A stretch of 64,000 nucleotides of DNA from Lasiosphaeria ovina (taxonomy: Eukaryota; Ascomycota; Sordariomycetes; Sordariales; Lasiosphaeriaceae), in NCBI GenBank assembly GCA_033439765.1, contig JAULSN010000003.1, forward strand, positions 3,100,001 to 3,164,000, given 5' to 3'. The notes beneath the pieces are model-generated. The model did no database searches and was not told the origin of the DNA. It saw only the letters and a list, made by a program, of their open reading frames with translations. A program made the translations under genes and the position numbers. This document shows, one piece after another, positions 40,503 to 51,860 of this stretch. Each line of letters opens with the position of its first letter. Position 1 is the stretch's first letter.

Positions 40503-43500
40503 TCAAGCGTCGGCAGGCTTCTCCTCGGCGGCCGGCTTCGTCTGGACGGGCAGGGCCTTGGCCTGGGTGAAGTGGCGGGGCAGGCGGTTCTCGCCCTCGG
40601 CGTAGGGGAAGCCGGCCTCGTCGCGGGCCATGTCGTTGACCCACTTCTCGTTGCCCTTGAGGCCGCCCTTTCCGTGCTTCTCGACGCCGACTTCCTGCCA
40701 CTTGGCCGCGAGGTAGAACCAGCCGAGGGCGTTGCCGACGGTGCCGACCTCGTCCGACACGCCCGTCCGGGCGGCGTAGCTCATCTTCTTGTGCAGCTCA
40801 TCGTTGGTGAAGAGCTCGACCAGGTGCCCGGCGACCGCCTTCCAGTCGCCAGGCGCGACAAGGAACCCGTTGACCTTGTCCTTGACCTGGAGCGGAATGC
40901 CGCCAGTGTTGGTCACAATGACGGGGCGGCCGGCGTGGAGAGCTTCGGAAACCTTGACCTCAAAGCCCTCCCGGGTGGAGAGCTGAAGGACGACATGGCC
41001 ATTGGCGAGGAGTGTGTTGATCAGCTGGTCATTGGGGTCCAGACGCATGACGCTGATGTCCTTGATCAGGTCGGGATAGTACGTCTCCAGCTGGGACATG
41101 GTCTGGTCATAGATAAGGCTGGCATCGGGATCATCAACGGAGCCGTTGCCGCAGACAACCAGCTGCGGAACGTCGGTGAAGTTTAGCTTCTCGCACTGGC
41201 GGCGGAACTCGGCATACGCATCAATCACGGTGGGGATGCCCTTGGCCGGATCAAAGCGGGCAACCTGGATGATGTACTTGCGGGCAGGCCAGCTCAGCTC
41301 GGTCCTAAGGGAGGCAATGTCAGCTATTCGGCTCGTTGACCAGACAGAACAGGATCACGTACATGCGCTGCGAGTGGCAGGCGACATTGTAGATGTGGCC
41401 ATAGTAGCCCGAATCCCACCTGTTGAGGTGCTTGTTGAGGCCGTCGAGCCAATCAGTGGTGGCGGGGAAGTAGACAACCTTCTCACGTGGGACGGTGTGG
41501 GGGACGAAGATGGGAATCGGGTGGCTGATGAACATGTCGCATCCCTGGATGTTGCTCCAGAGGAAGTCCCAGATGTCGGCCTGGGGCGAGCCGGGCTTGG
41601 CGACAAGGTCGCTGCGGATCTGGATGTGGGATCGGTACAGCACAGGCCTGTTCGGCGTGTACTTCTTAATGAGGGGAATCAAGCCCGGCATTTGCGGATC
41701 ATCAATCTGCATTCGTCAGCATGCAAGGTCATCCCAGTGCTGCTCGGGGCGGCGCGAGTTGGGGGCGCGGGGGTGCAACTGGCAACGGTCATGTGCCACG
41801 ATATCCTGCAGCTCCTGGCAGAGGCCCCATGCAAGGAAGTGTATGGGTTGGCGGGATTTACGAGAAGAAAAGGGGGGGGGGGGGGGGGGGGGGGTGTGAC
41901 AAAGAAGACTCACAATCACGACGTCGGCGCCGCCATCCTCGGGAGCGCACAGCGGGCCGCCTTCAGAAAACCAGTACCGGTTCGCGTTCTCGGTGATCCA
42001 GTCAATAATGGCCTGCTTCTCCTCAGCAGAGATGCGCTGGTCTGGGTGGCTGACCCCCTGAAGGATATTGTGGATGTTCTTGGTGATGCGAAAGACGCCG
42101 GGCCGTGGCTTCGGCACTGCATTGTGTTATTGGAAATTCCAACTCGCGAGGAAAAGGGGGTTTTGCTTACCATACCAGGTCAAGTCGATTCCCAGGAGAC
42201 GAGAGAAACGGACCAGTGCGTGCCGCATGAGCGCAACACCGCCGCCTTGAGGGGTGGAGCTGAAGAAGGCGACCTTGGTCTTGTTGCCCCGGAGCTTCTT
42301 GGCGTATGTGAGCATTGTCTCCCACGTTGCAGCGCCGCACGTGTCCTTGTGGTTTTGGACAGTGGTGAGATGGGCACGGAATCCAGCATCTGTCTGGACA
42401 ACACCTCTCCACCCAACCTGGAGCAGAGGGACGAGCGAAGGGCCAAAGTTCCTAAAATCGTGGGTTAGACGGCTGCAGATAGAAAGAGCTTGTCTCGGGC
42501 GTGACTTACATGATGCACTTTCGCGCCATGGAATCGGCCTGTTCGTCGACGCGCTTGACGTCCCAGAAGCTCTTCTCCTTGAACTCGTCATCGGGGCGCA
42601 TGACAATGGGGACGATATCCAGCTCCAGCCAGAGCCGCGAGCAAAGCGAGGGGCTCATGTACTTGAGCGTGGTGGGGAGGCCAGCGCCGATGAACTTGGA
42701 GAAGTTCTCGTGCTCGTACCGCTGGACCTCGGATATCACGTAGTCGGCAATGAGGTCGGCACCCATCCTGAGGGCATCGTCGAGCACGATGTGCTTGATC
42801 GAGAAGTCGATCAGGTACACGGTGTCGTGGATGGCCAAGGCAACGACTGCGGTATGGTCGTCCGAGAAGACAGCCGAGATACCGAGATAGAGCGTCTTGG
42901 GCGCAAGCGAGTCAGCGCAGTGTCCCGGCAAAGAGCTGGCGCCGTAGCTGTTGAGGACATGTACATACCGTGAGAGCGGGACCAAAACTACCCTCCTTCT
43001 CGACCAGAGTGCTCATCTGGCGCTTACGGTGCACCGAAGTGCCCGTCGAGAACTTGCGGCCCTTTTCGAACGCCATGATTGCGTGGACGAAAGGACGGAG
43101 ACTTTTTGGTTTGTGGACTGTGGGTGAGGAAGCACCGCTTCGAATTGGAGAGCGAGTGCTGTTTCTGTTTCTGGACGGCACGCTTGGCTGCTGCTGCTGT
43201 CCGACGAGGCTGCGAGAGGGGCGCGAGTGTGTTGATAAGGGGGAAGGGGAAGCTGGTGCTGCAGGGGTCGGAAGGCGATCGTTGGTAGCAAGGCGGGGTG
43301 GTGATGGTGATGGGAGCTCGCTTTGCCTCGCGGGGGAGGCGACAACTGATGTAGGTAAAATCTGGTGTCCGTCGCGATGGGGGTACAGGTCAGCAACGGG
43401 ATCAGAGCAATCGGAGCTCGAGGTCAGGTGGCGCTGGCGCTGGTGCTGATCGTCCATGGTAAGACTCGTCGATTCGCCAGAGGAGCTGTTGTCGAGGCCT

Positions 43501-43745
43501 GCTCGACTTTGTCGACTTTGCAGGCGGTGACGCAGCTTGTCGTCTTGCAGCTGCCCCTCCTCATGCGGGTCGTGCAGCCGAACATGGGCCTCGACCTGCG
43601 GGTGCCCTTCCATGCCTTCCCCTCCCTGGCCTTGGTCTGTGACTTGGACGGTGCGGGACGGTGGGGCACTACTGCCAGCCAGTAGCGGGGGTTCTCCCTC
43701 GACGGCTCGAGTTTGTTCTTTGACGCGAGAGGGTCTTTCTGCCAT
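40503..43745 (-). CDS. ccg-9: trehalose phosphorylase, CCG-9 type (GT4 family)
   Basis: Six exons on the minus strand: 43745-42969, 42895-42510, 42451-42171, 42116-41914, 41706-41363 and 41304-40503. Introns are 73, 58, 54, 207 and 58 nt, and all phases are consistent. The retaining glycosyltransferase-4 signature is in the last exon (STREGFEVKVSEALHAGRPV, with the E-x7-E pair), preceded by ARKYIIQVARFDPAKGIPT. Earlier blocks include TPQGGGVALMRHALV and VVIIDDPQMPGLIPLIKK. The enzyme reversibly interconverts trehalose plus phosphate and glucose-1-phosphate plus glucose. The Neurospora counterpart is clock-controlled gene 9. The start is uncertain: ATGs at 43745, 43457 and 43076 are all in one open frame, giving 930, 834 or 707 residues. 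The first ~220 residues of the longest form are low-complexity (Ser, Pro, Gln, Arg). The shortest form begins MAFEKGRKFSTGTSVHRKRQ and is closest to the family length. Confidence 0.9.
41872..41894. repeat. G23 homopolymer inside a CCG-9 intron
   Basis: Twenty-three uninterrupted G on the plus strand, so a C23 run in the CCG-9 pre-mRNA. It lies 19-41 nt downstream of the 5' splice site of the fourth intron, which is the longest intron of the gene (207 nt versus 54-73 nt). Confidence 0.95.
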
Positions 43746-46700
43746 GGCCTCGTAGGTGGTTCACAAATTTCCACTCGGAAATGATGGGCCGCCTCACTGT
43801 TCGATCCTGTATTTCGGGCGTGCTACCCATGGGTTAGCTAGCTTGCTACATATCGTATTTGACAATTTCCCGTCCCCGAGCCTCATCATCACTGCCAGTC
43901 AATATTTGCAGCCTCTCGCGGCAAGAGATCCGACGCGGCACAGACGGGGAGGGCAGTTGAGCTCAGCCCGGTTTTTTTTTTTTTTTGCGGTCCTGTCCCA
44001 GGTCCCACCGTCCAGTGTGCCCCAAAGGAAGGCAGAGGCAGGTGGCACCCGATGCAGTGGTGTGCTCCCTGGTGCAGACAGCTCGTCTTGGGTTAGTTAG
44101 GGTTAGACCAGCAGCCTCTTCCTCCAACGACAGCATCCGCACTCGGCGAGGGAAAAGCTGGGCTGGCTGGCTTGACAGACCTGGCCGAGCTTCCTTGGAG
44201 ATGCATCGAGGTTGGGGCAGATGATTGGATGGCGACTGCGACGTCCCACGGGCATCACCTCGCAGAAGGCCCCTGGCTAGTTTTCCTCGTAGTGTACAGT
44301 ACATACATAGACACATACATAGTCCGTACATACATGAGGATGCAAGGAGCAAAGTCGGTGAGCACTCAACCGCCGAACCACAAAGCACCTGATGTGGGTG
44401 GCCGGGAGGAGATAGAGACGGTGCTTGCTGCTATGTCACTGGCAGCATGCCCGAGACTCCGGGCGGCTCCAACTAGTGCAATGTAATGGCAACGGGGGCT
44501 TGCGATAGGCGTCTCGAAACTGGCGAGACTATCGAATCCGTGCGGCGAGAGACAATGGAAAGAGGCCGAGGCAGGCCAGGTGGGAAATGAGATAATTGGG
44601 GTTTACTCACACTGTAAGTACCTCTACCTCTAAGGCAAGGTAGTCGGTGAAGCTGGACTCGCCTCTGGACTCGTGAAGCTCCGGAATTCTCGTGTCCCCC
44701 CAAATCTTGCGTCTTCTGTTAAGAAAGGTCCGGGGACAAATGGGGGTACCCGACGTCCGATTCCAATCGGCGGTCCTGGTTGGCGCACGTAGACCTGGAC
44801 TTCGCCTCTAGGTACTGTACCTTAGCACGCTTAGGTAGGTCCGCCTTTGGTCTGGTGTGGGGGCAGCCTACGGCGGAACTTGGAAGTCTTCTTGTGCAGC
44901 CGGTGAGCGTTCTATTCTCCGGATTCAACGCCTGTTACTTCGTTTCTCATGCAAGTCCAACCGTCCGAACTGTCTTTGCTGGTTTGACCGAGACTGGCAA
45001 TGAATGGAACCTCGAATTGTGGACTCTGACTTACGGTTGTTGAACCCTGGTCTCGTAGGTTTAGTCTCCCCGCGTTTTCAGCGTCCTAGCGCGGGTGCGG
45101 TGCGGTGTTGTGCCGCGCTTGCTGGGGTTGAATTGCCCGGGGTTGGTGTCCACGCAGAACAGTTGACCTTGACGTACTGCGGGGTAACAAAAATGTTGAA
45201 TCCTATGTCTTCGGTGCAGCGAGGGAGTCGATAAGGCTCGAATATGTTGACAAACGAAAATGTCATTCCTGGGGGTAATGGACTGGACGGATTGCGAGTC
45301 TATATACCGCCTGGAGGGAGAGCTTTTGAATCCGACAGTCTCGTGGTCAAGTAGCTGCGGTAATTGCTCGGATGGGGCTTGGGAGGGAGTGGGCCTGGCT
45401 CGTCGTCGTACGATGGCTCAGTTCAGACATTGACACGCCACTCCCGCATCCGTGCCGAGGGTAGGCTCTACGCCAACGGCGGCTTTACGAAATAACGCAC
45501 AGATGTAGGTAGGTCTGATTGAGAGATTTGGCCTTCATTTTGGTAATTGACATTGCCGGCGGGACTGTTTTCTTTTGGTACTGCTTAGGTCGACTGCTGA
45601 GCTTCAATGGCAGAGCTGCGGTGGCTCAGAGGCCCATATACCTAAAATGGGTTGTTGGGTTGTATACTGAATACATTACAACACAAGATGCGTCTGTTGT
45701 TACACACGCGTGCCCTGGGTTGTGCAACCACGGCTGGTCTTCTTTTATTATTGTAGAAGTAGGTACACAAGACCTCTTGCCTAAATTCTACACCAGACTT
45801 TGTGTACAATACCTACCCCTCAAAGGCAGCATGTGAGAGTAATTTCCAACTTCGCATCTCGCCTGTCGTAACCAAGGCAGGGGCGTGGAGCTTTCTCCAA
45901 ACCGTACCCAGACCGGCTGGGCATGGCGGCTCTAGGACAATATAAACCTGCTTCTTCTCGGGTTAGTAGAGTGGCGGTGGAGTGGCGGAACGTTTGGTAG
46001 TACAGAGTGCGGAGTATGCCTGGCTATATGGGCCCAGATGCTTGGGTCCTTCTGTTGCCGCTTCGTAGATACCCGGCGGATCTGCTCTGATCTGTGTTGC
46101 ACTTCCCATCTAGGCTGTTGCATTGTGCATTTGGAGAAAGTGGAATGTCGAGATTAGGATATGGACAGGTAACGGTACCTAATGTTTACACGTCGTTCGA
46201 CATTAGGAACAAGGCAAATATTTTTTTTTAGTCGACGCTAGAGGCCGCACTTCTTCCACGAATTCATGTCCTCTAAGTCGAAGCTACGAGGTACACCCCA
46301 GCCCCTAGAAGTTTGTTGGCGTGGTACTTCGAGGCCTTGTCGACATGGCTTATATCCAATTATTTCTGTTGCGAAGTCGAGCAAGGAAAACCTAAGGGTA
46401 CGGCAGTTTCAAGAGAAATTCCAGGTAAGAACGAGGTCTTCGGTCCTACCAAGCCTTCAAGAACCAAACTAACGAACTTCAGGGGCTGGGGTGTAGATGT
46501 ACATACCTAACCTCCAAGTCTACTAGGAAGTCTACTAGGCTAGTCTATGCGTATGCCCTTAGAGAAGAGCCCAACACAGAAGAGACAAACCCACCTATAG
46601 CAATGCAAACTAGAAAGCCTCGATGTGGCTCACGCCGTACGATCTGGAACAACACGCCAGGGAGACGGGATGAATCGCGGCCCGTCGCCACTCGGCGCCT

Positions 46701-47248
46701 CGAACAGTTCGAGCCTCTATTAAACTCTGCCAAACTGCCAGTCCAGCCCGGGCCATCGGGTGCGCCACTGGTAAAGGGGAGTTTCCTGGCCTTCACATAC
46801 GGCGCTGGATTAAGAGGTAGAATAAAAGTAGTTCGCCCAGCTCGCCACAGGGCCCGCAGCCTGACGGAGCCCTCTGCCACGTTTTGCGTTGCCGCTCGTT
46901 GACACACGACTAAGGCGCCTAGGTTGCTGGGCATGAAGCGGCGGGGGAACACTGAGGAGACGCTGTCAGGAACCTCTCGGTCTAGACTTGACAACGGACG
47001 CCTTAGGACGCCTTGGGCCAGCAACGATGCTCTCTCTATCCTTGTCTCGCTCGCTGGAGCCCCCAAGCACGATCTCTTCAACAGCTGCAAGGAAAGTCAC
47101 GAGCAACCACCGACTGCGTCGTCAAAAAACGTCCCATAATATGAACATCTATCTTGATATACACAAAGCCCGTCACACCGCCGACCTAGAACCGGCCAGT
47201 GGCGCACGCCCAAGAGAGGGCCGCCTCAAGCTTCTCGGCGTCCTCCCC
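43746..47248. other. 3.5-kb intergenic region, no gene recognised
   Basis: The left part is the CCG-9 promoter/leader (minus strand) and includes a T15 run at 43972-43986 and a telomere-like GGGTTAGTTAGGGTTAG at 44090-44106. Open frames between 44700 and 47130 have no family similarity and no consistent codon bias. TAGGTA-type motifs occur near 44806, 44833, 45506 and 46505. The right end holds the 3' untranslated part of the superoxide dismutase gene. Confidence 0.45.
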
Positions 47249-48232
47249 CTAGTTCTTCTCGAAGCGGGCGGCGACCGTCTTCCAGTTGACGACGTTCCAG
47301 ATGGCCTCAAAGTACTCGGCCTTGCGGTTCTCGTACTGGAGGTAGTAGGCGTGCTCCCAGGCGTCGATGCCGAGCAGGGGCGTGTAGGGCCCGGCGACGG
47401 GGTCCTGGTTGGCGCGCGTCACCAGGCCCAGCGTGCCGGTCTGCTTGTCCTTGACCAGCCACGCCCACCCGCTGCCCTGGATGCCCGCCAGCGCCGTGTT
47501 CATCTGCTTGCGGAACGTGTCGAACGAGCCAAAGTCGTCGTTGATCGCCGTCTAGGTGGGAGAGAGGTGTAAGCATTACGCCAACAGAGCTTGAGCTTGT
47601 TTCTGTTCTTGTTCCACGTGCAAAGCAGAGCCTGCGATCCCTTCCCGCGCATCCCATGTCTCCACTATGCTCCGGGGTTCGTCTGCCTTGACATATAAGA
47701 GGGCTGATACGCGGGACCAACGTACCTTGAGACTTCCAGACGGCTCGCCGCCGCCATCTCGGCTGGCGGGAGCCAGGTTCTCCCAGAAGAGCGAGTGGTT
47801 GACGTGGCCACCGCCGTGGAAGTTGAGCAGAGGCGCCACGGTGGCGGCCTTGGTGTGGTCGCCCTTGCTCTCGGCCTCGGCGATGGTGTCGAGGGCAGAG
47901 TTGAGCCCGGTAACGTAGGTCTGGTGGTGCTTCTTGTGGTGCAGCTCCATGATCTTGCCCGAGATGAAGGGCTCGAGGGCGCCGTAGTCGTCTGGCGGCG
48001 CATTGTCCAGTCAGTTTCAGCTGCGAACTAGGCCGTGCGGTATCCACGAGTGCTCGACATGGTTGGCCACGGAGGAGCCGGTGAATTGCTTACACGACAG
48101 GTCTGGGAGCGTCGCCTTTCCACGCACGAAGCTCGTGCTGGCCAGGGCGGCGGCGGGCTTGATGGCTCCCGCGCCAGCAGCTCGAAGAGCTCCCCGAAGG
48201 GCGGGCGCAGTGCGAAGTAGAGTTGAAGACAT
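47249..48232 (-). CDS. sod-2: mitochondrial manganese superoxide dismutase
   Basis: Three exons on the minus strand: 48232-48094, 47991-47726 and 47551-47249, with introns of 102 and 174 nt; 235 residues. The N-terminus is rich in Ala, Arg and Ser with no acids for about 45 residues (MSSTLLRTAPALRGALRAAG...), a mitochondrial presequence. The mature part starts near ATLPDLSYDYGALEPFISGK. The metal ligands are present: His in KIMELHHKKHHQTYV, His in FHGGGHVNHSLFWENL, and Asp/His in GIDAWEHAYYLQYENRK. The GSGWAWLVKDK block and the GGHVNH context fit the Mn-type rather than the Fe-type. The enzyme dismutates superoxide in the matrix. Its start codon faces the Psf3 gene across a 520-bp divergent promoter. 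The symbol follows fungal usage. Confidence 0.96.
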
Positions 48233-48752
48233 GATGCGTTAGCTGTCTTTGGCTGGCAAGCTGCAAAAAGTCAAGTAGTCAGTGGAGGATGGCAAAAGAA
48301 ACCTAATTGACAGGCAGTGGCATACGTCTTGAAGCGGAGATGTTTCCAAATCTTGATGGAAGCTCGGCAACTCACGGTAGCTATTTCGTCATCGACCCTT
48401 GTCTAGGCGGGTGGGCAGTCGGGGAAGGCCGATGTATGTACATGCACTTAGTAATGTGGCTTTCCCGAGCGTTTATCCGCAGGAAACAGAGTTACCCGGG
48501 CGGGATTGCTGTGGCTGGAGGCTGGACCGCCTTGCTAGGAGGGAGGAGGGACGGGAGTGGCCCTGCCAGCGATCCTTTCCAGGTGGGGCGTTATAGCGGC
48601 CCCTTCTCCAGCAGTGCGGTCGCGTCCCAGTCCCAGCGAAAGAAAGAAAACAAACAGCTTCTCGCAAGTCTTCCCCCTTTGCACTATCCGAGACTCGGAC
48701 GCCGGCAGGAGAGCATAGTGCCTTGCATCGGTGGTCTGCCTCAACAAGCGCC
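48233..48752. promoter_or_regulatory. 520-bp divergent promoter region of superoxide dismutase and Psf3
   Basis: The two start codons point away from this interval, so it must carry both promoters and leaders. No clear TATA box is visible. I cannot assign individual factor sites with confidence. Confidence 0.55.
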
Positions 48753-49466
48753 ATGTCTTACTACGACATCGACGCGATCCTCACGGATGCAGAGGTAATT
48801 AGCTGGCCTTAACCTTCCCGTCCTGCCCTGTCCCCGGCGCAGTTGCACCTGCTCGCACACCCGCTACCCGAGCTCGGTACTTACACGCATTGATTTGCCC
48901 GTCCACAGAAAATACCATGCACTTTCCAGCTCGACGTGCCCGACCTGGGCTACCTCGACAACACGCCGACCCAGACGCTCAAGACGGGCTCGAGAATCGC
49001 GCTCCCACTCTGGCTGGCCGAAATGCTGGCCATAGCCTCTAGCTCGGGCGACCTCGACGAGCAGGGCAAGTCGTTTGTGACGTTCGACCTACCGCCGGCG
49101 CTGGGGAACGACGTGGTGCAGGCGCTCAAGGCCGACCCGCGCGCCGTGCCGCTGCGCGACCAGAGCGCTCACTTCTACGGGCTCGCCACGCACATGATGG
49201 ACCTGTCGGAGGAGCAGGAGCTGGCCACGGTGCTCCGCAAGACGTACGTCACGCGCGCCACCGAGATCGCCCTGCACGCCCGCAAGGTCGGCGGCGTCGG
49301 CCACCACGGCAAGAGCACGGCCGACGAGGGCAGCAACCTCGGCGTCGGCGGCGCCGGCGAGGAGTTCCTCCGCGGCCTCGACGAGTGGGAGAGGAAGCTG
49401 TTCCGTAAGGCCCACGACGGCGCAAAGGCCGGCAAGGAGTGGATGGAGAATGTCAAGAAGCACTGA
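48753..49466 (+). CDS. psf3: GINS complex subunit Psf3 (DNA replication)
   Basis: Two exons, 48753-48794 and 48909-49466, with a 114-nt intron; 199 residues. The very short first exon encodes MSYYDIDAILTDAE, and splicing continues it as KIPCTFQLDVPDLGYLDN, the conserved N-terminal B-domain of Psf3. The middle contains KTGSRIALPLWLAEMLA, followed by the helical A-domain (PRAVPLRDQSAHFYGLATHM). The C-terminus has an extra Gly-rich segment (about residues 150-180) common in filamentous fungi. Psf3 joins Psf1, Psf2 and Sld5 to form GINS, which with Cdc45 and Mcm2-7 is the replicative helicase in the nucleus. A simple ORF call would miss the first exon. Confidence 0.93.
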
Positions 49467-50237
49467 TGAAGCCTCCTCTTGGAAACCGTGCTTTTTTTTG
49501 GAAAACAAACAACCTCACACGCCGTGGCGTGCCGTCAGGTCGACCCTCCCCGACAAGGACTACACCGGTTCTCGAGTATCCGAGGCGGCGGACATTCCAC
49601 TGTTTGGATGACGGGGAGGCACGGTCCAGCTGGATCGCACATGTTGGCACCCCTACTCGGGTATCTGAAGCGACACGGCGCCGCGCAGGGCCGCACGCTT
49701 CGCAATAGTCCCCCAGTCCCCCAAACAACTAGCAGCCCGCGGCAGAACACACGGCGACATCGCTAGAGGGCAATGAAGATGGATGTGATAGCAGCCCCTT
49801 GAGGCCGTTCGGATCCTATGATCCCGACGGCCTGGTGTGTGTTGGGCTAGGGGGCAGGTAGCCACTACGCCGGAAAACCGAAACCTGCAGGAGACTATCA
49901 CGGCAAGAGTTTCTCGGGACCGGCTTTCCGATCCGGACAGGCTCTGGTGTCAACGTCTACACACAATGGGGGAGAATGGACGCCTATGTCAACTGTTGTC
50001 GAGGGAGCAGTGTGATCAGCTGTCTGCTTTGTCTCAACCGCCAGACCGCCTTCCGGTGTGCTCGAAGGTCTGAGAGCCCCGAGAAGAGGCGGACGATAAC
50101 TATGGGCCAAGGGAATCCTCCGCGAGGCAGTGGACCAAGACGCAGAGGGACAAGGGGTGAGATAGCGGCTATCTACTGCCAGCTCCTTATGGAACTATAG
50201 TACTAAGCCGTTCCCTTGGCCCTGCGTTAAAGCAGGT
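49467..50237. other. intergenic region before the biotin synthase pseudogene
   Basis: No intact gene and no recognisable N-terminal part of biotin synthase. The 3' end of Psf3 is at the left. The rest is moderately GC-rich with many stops. Confidence 0.45.
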
Positions 50238-50889
50238 CGCCACCGTCGCTTCCACGATCCGGCCAAAGTAAAGCTCCACACGCTGATGGTCATCAAGACT
50301 GGAGGGTGCTCCGGAGACTGCTCATGCTGTGCACAGTCTGAACGCTACCAGAAGGGCACCGGGATCGAGGCGAGACGGGTCGCGAGCGCTGAGGTGGTGC
50401 TCGAAGCTGCGCGGGTCGCCGAGGAAAGTTAAAGCACGCGCTTTTGTACGGGGCCGGCATGGCGCGACGCTGGGCATAATCGGCACGACGCGACGCAGGC
50501 CCGCGAGCTTAAGGCCGCCGGGGTTGACGGCTCTCGACCACAACGTCGACACGAGCCGCCAGTTCTGCTCGCGCGTGTCATCGCGACGCGTACCTACGAC
50601 CCACGACCACCTTGCCGCTCTCGCGCACGTCCGCGGGGCAGCCGGAATCGTCGGTTGCTCTCTGGTAGGAATCCCATAGGCTGCTCGGCGAGACGCTGAC
50701 CTGCTGCTAATCGTAGGCCACCACCCTGCCCGTTTACTAGGAGAGCTTTCCCCGGGCTGCAACGCCCTCGTGCACATCAAGGGCAGGCGCTGTGCTTCAT
50801 GACCGGCGCCAACGCCGTCTTCACCAGCGACGACCTGCCCATCACCGCGTGCAGCGGCTAGGAAGGATAAGAGACGCTTTGGAAGGCGG
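50238..50889 (+). pseudogene. decayed biotin synthase (radical SAM) gene
   Basis: Conserved biotin synthase blocks appear in order but in shifting frames. From 50238: RHRRFHDPAKVKLHTLMVIK, then TGGCSGDCSCCAQSERYQKG, which contains the C-x3-C-x2-C iron-sulfur cluster motif. Then come EARRVASAEVVLEAARVAEE, a stop (TAA at 50430) and STRFCTGPAWRD. About 25-30 residues are missing before ATLGIIG and TQARELKAAGVD. A frame change then leads to DHNVDTSRQFCSRV and HLAALAHVRGAAGIVGC. A further frame has CNALVHIKGR, joined by another internal loss to LCFMTGANAVFTSDDLPITA, and a final frameshifted DKRRFGRR. At least one in-frame stop, several frameshifts and two internal deletions make a functional enzyme impossible. 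The parent enzyme converts dethiobiotin to biotin. Confidence 0.9.
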
Positions 50890-51029
50890 TGCGTTGTATC
50901 CCAGCTGCTTGGCTATCTTTTGCCAGACTTGGGCGTTTGTGGGTTCAGAGACTAGGAGTTGGACAGTTCGGGCGGTTTTGACTCAAATGGGCATTTGGGT
51001 TATTCCAAAATACGGAATAGACTTGGATA

Positions 51030-51079
51030 ATTTCGATATATACTTGGATGGGTGATTTCGATATATACTTGGATGGCTT
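51030..51079 (+). repeat. two tandem copies of a 25-bp unit
   Basis: ATTTCGATATATACTTGGAT, followed by GGGTG in the first copy and GGCTT in the second, starts at 51030 and again at 51055. A shorter related ACTTGGATAA lies just upstream. Recent slippage or duplication is the simplest explanation. Confidence 0.85.
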
Positions 51080-51759
51080 CATTACGTGTTTATCAAGGTA
51101 CCGGTACGCCAGCAAAAGCCCACAGGAATGTGCATGAACATGAAGCAGGCTGCCCTGACCAGAGCCCAATAGCGCACGGTATGCATCGAATACTCCGGGG
51201 TGTCTGGTTATGACGGGGCATTGAGCAGAAAAAGTATTACTTGGATATGATGCTGGCGCCTATACTCGGCCTGTCTCTCACTGGTGTGCTGGACAACACA
51301 AACAAGAGTTGGGGGTGTGAGCTTGCCGGGGTGGTATGGCTTTGTTGGTGTTGCTGTTGAGCACTTCCAGTTTACCAAGGTAGGCAGGCACCTATTTCAA
51401 GTCCCGGGGCATATTTTGATCCGGATATCTCTCTGGTTCCTGTTCTCAAACTTGGACGATGATTATATTATCTGAGAATCACGTGTATCGCCAAATTCCG
51501 CTATTGGAAAAGTTAAGACAGTCCGAAAGGCCTAATCATGGTTGTTGGTGGTTGCTCTTCAGAAGCCAAATGGCGAGTCTTCGCGAATGTTCGCGAAGAC
51601 GTCCTGAAGCTGCCACTAACAATTTGAACTAACTTTTGGCATGCCGCCCCCCTGTCCTCCTAGAGTCACACCCACGTGACGAGACGATCGATCGATTGCC
51701 ACATTTCGTGGGGCGGCCTTGCCCAGGCAGCTGTCCTCGATTTGAACCCCACCCATCGC

Positions 51760-51793
51760 GAACCTGTGTTGAAATTGATTTCAACACAGGTTC
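51760..51793. repeat. perfect 34-bp palindrome (16-bp arms, 2-bp centre) before Dim1
   Basis: GAACCTGTGTTGAAAT, a TG centre, then ATTTCAACACAGGTTC, with no mismatch. It lies 67 bp before the Dim1 start codon. A CAACACAGG copy recurs about 30 bp further on. In RNA it would form a strong hairpin; in DNA it could be a site for a dimeric protein. Confidence 0.9.
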
Positions 51794-51860
51794 CCTCTCG
51801 ACAGTCACCTACAAGCTCAACACAGGAATGAAGCTTGCATCATCCCACATCTAGAGCAAC

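Larger units (their letters stand above)
50890..51860. other. intergenic region and Dim1 promoter
   Basis: No gene recognised. It contains a duplicated 25-bp segment at 51030-51079 and the perfect palindrome at 51760-51793. The last ~100 bp must be the Dim1 promoter/leader. Confidence 0.5.

Noticed and set aside
41146..42468. 440-codon plus-strand open frame
   Set aside because: Antisense to CCG-9 exons and runs through the G23 tract as poly-Gly; the minus strand has clear conserved motifs.
51741..51800. possible tRNA or small structured RNA at the palindrome
   Set aside because: The hairpin has a 2-base loop and no cloverleaf partners, so it is reported only as a palindrome.
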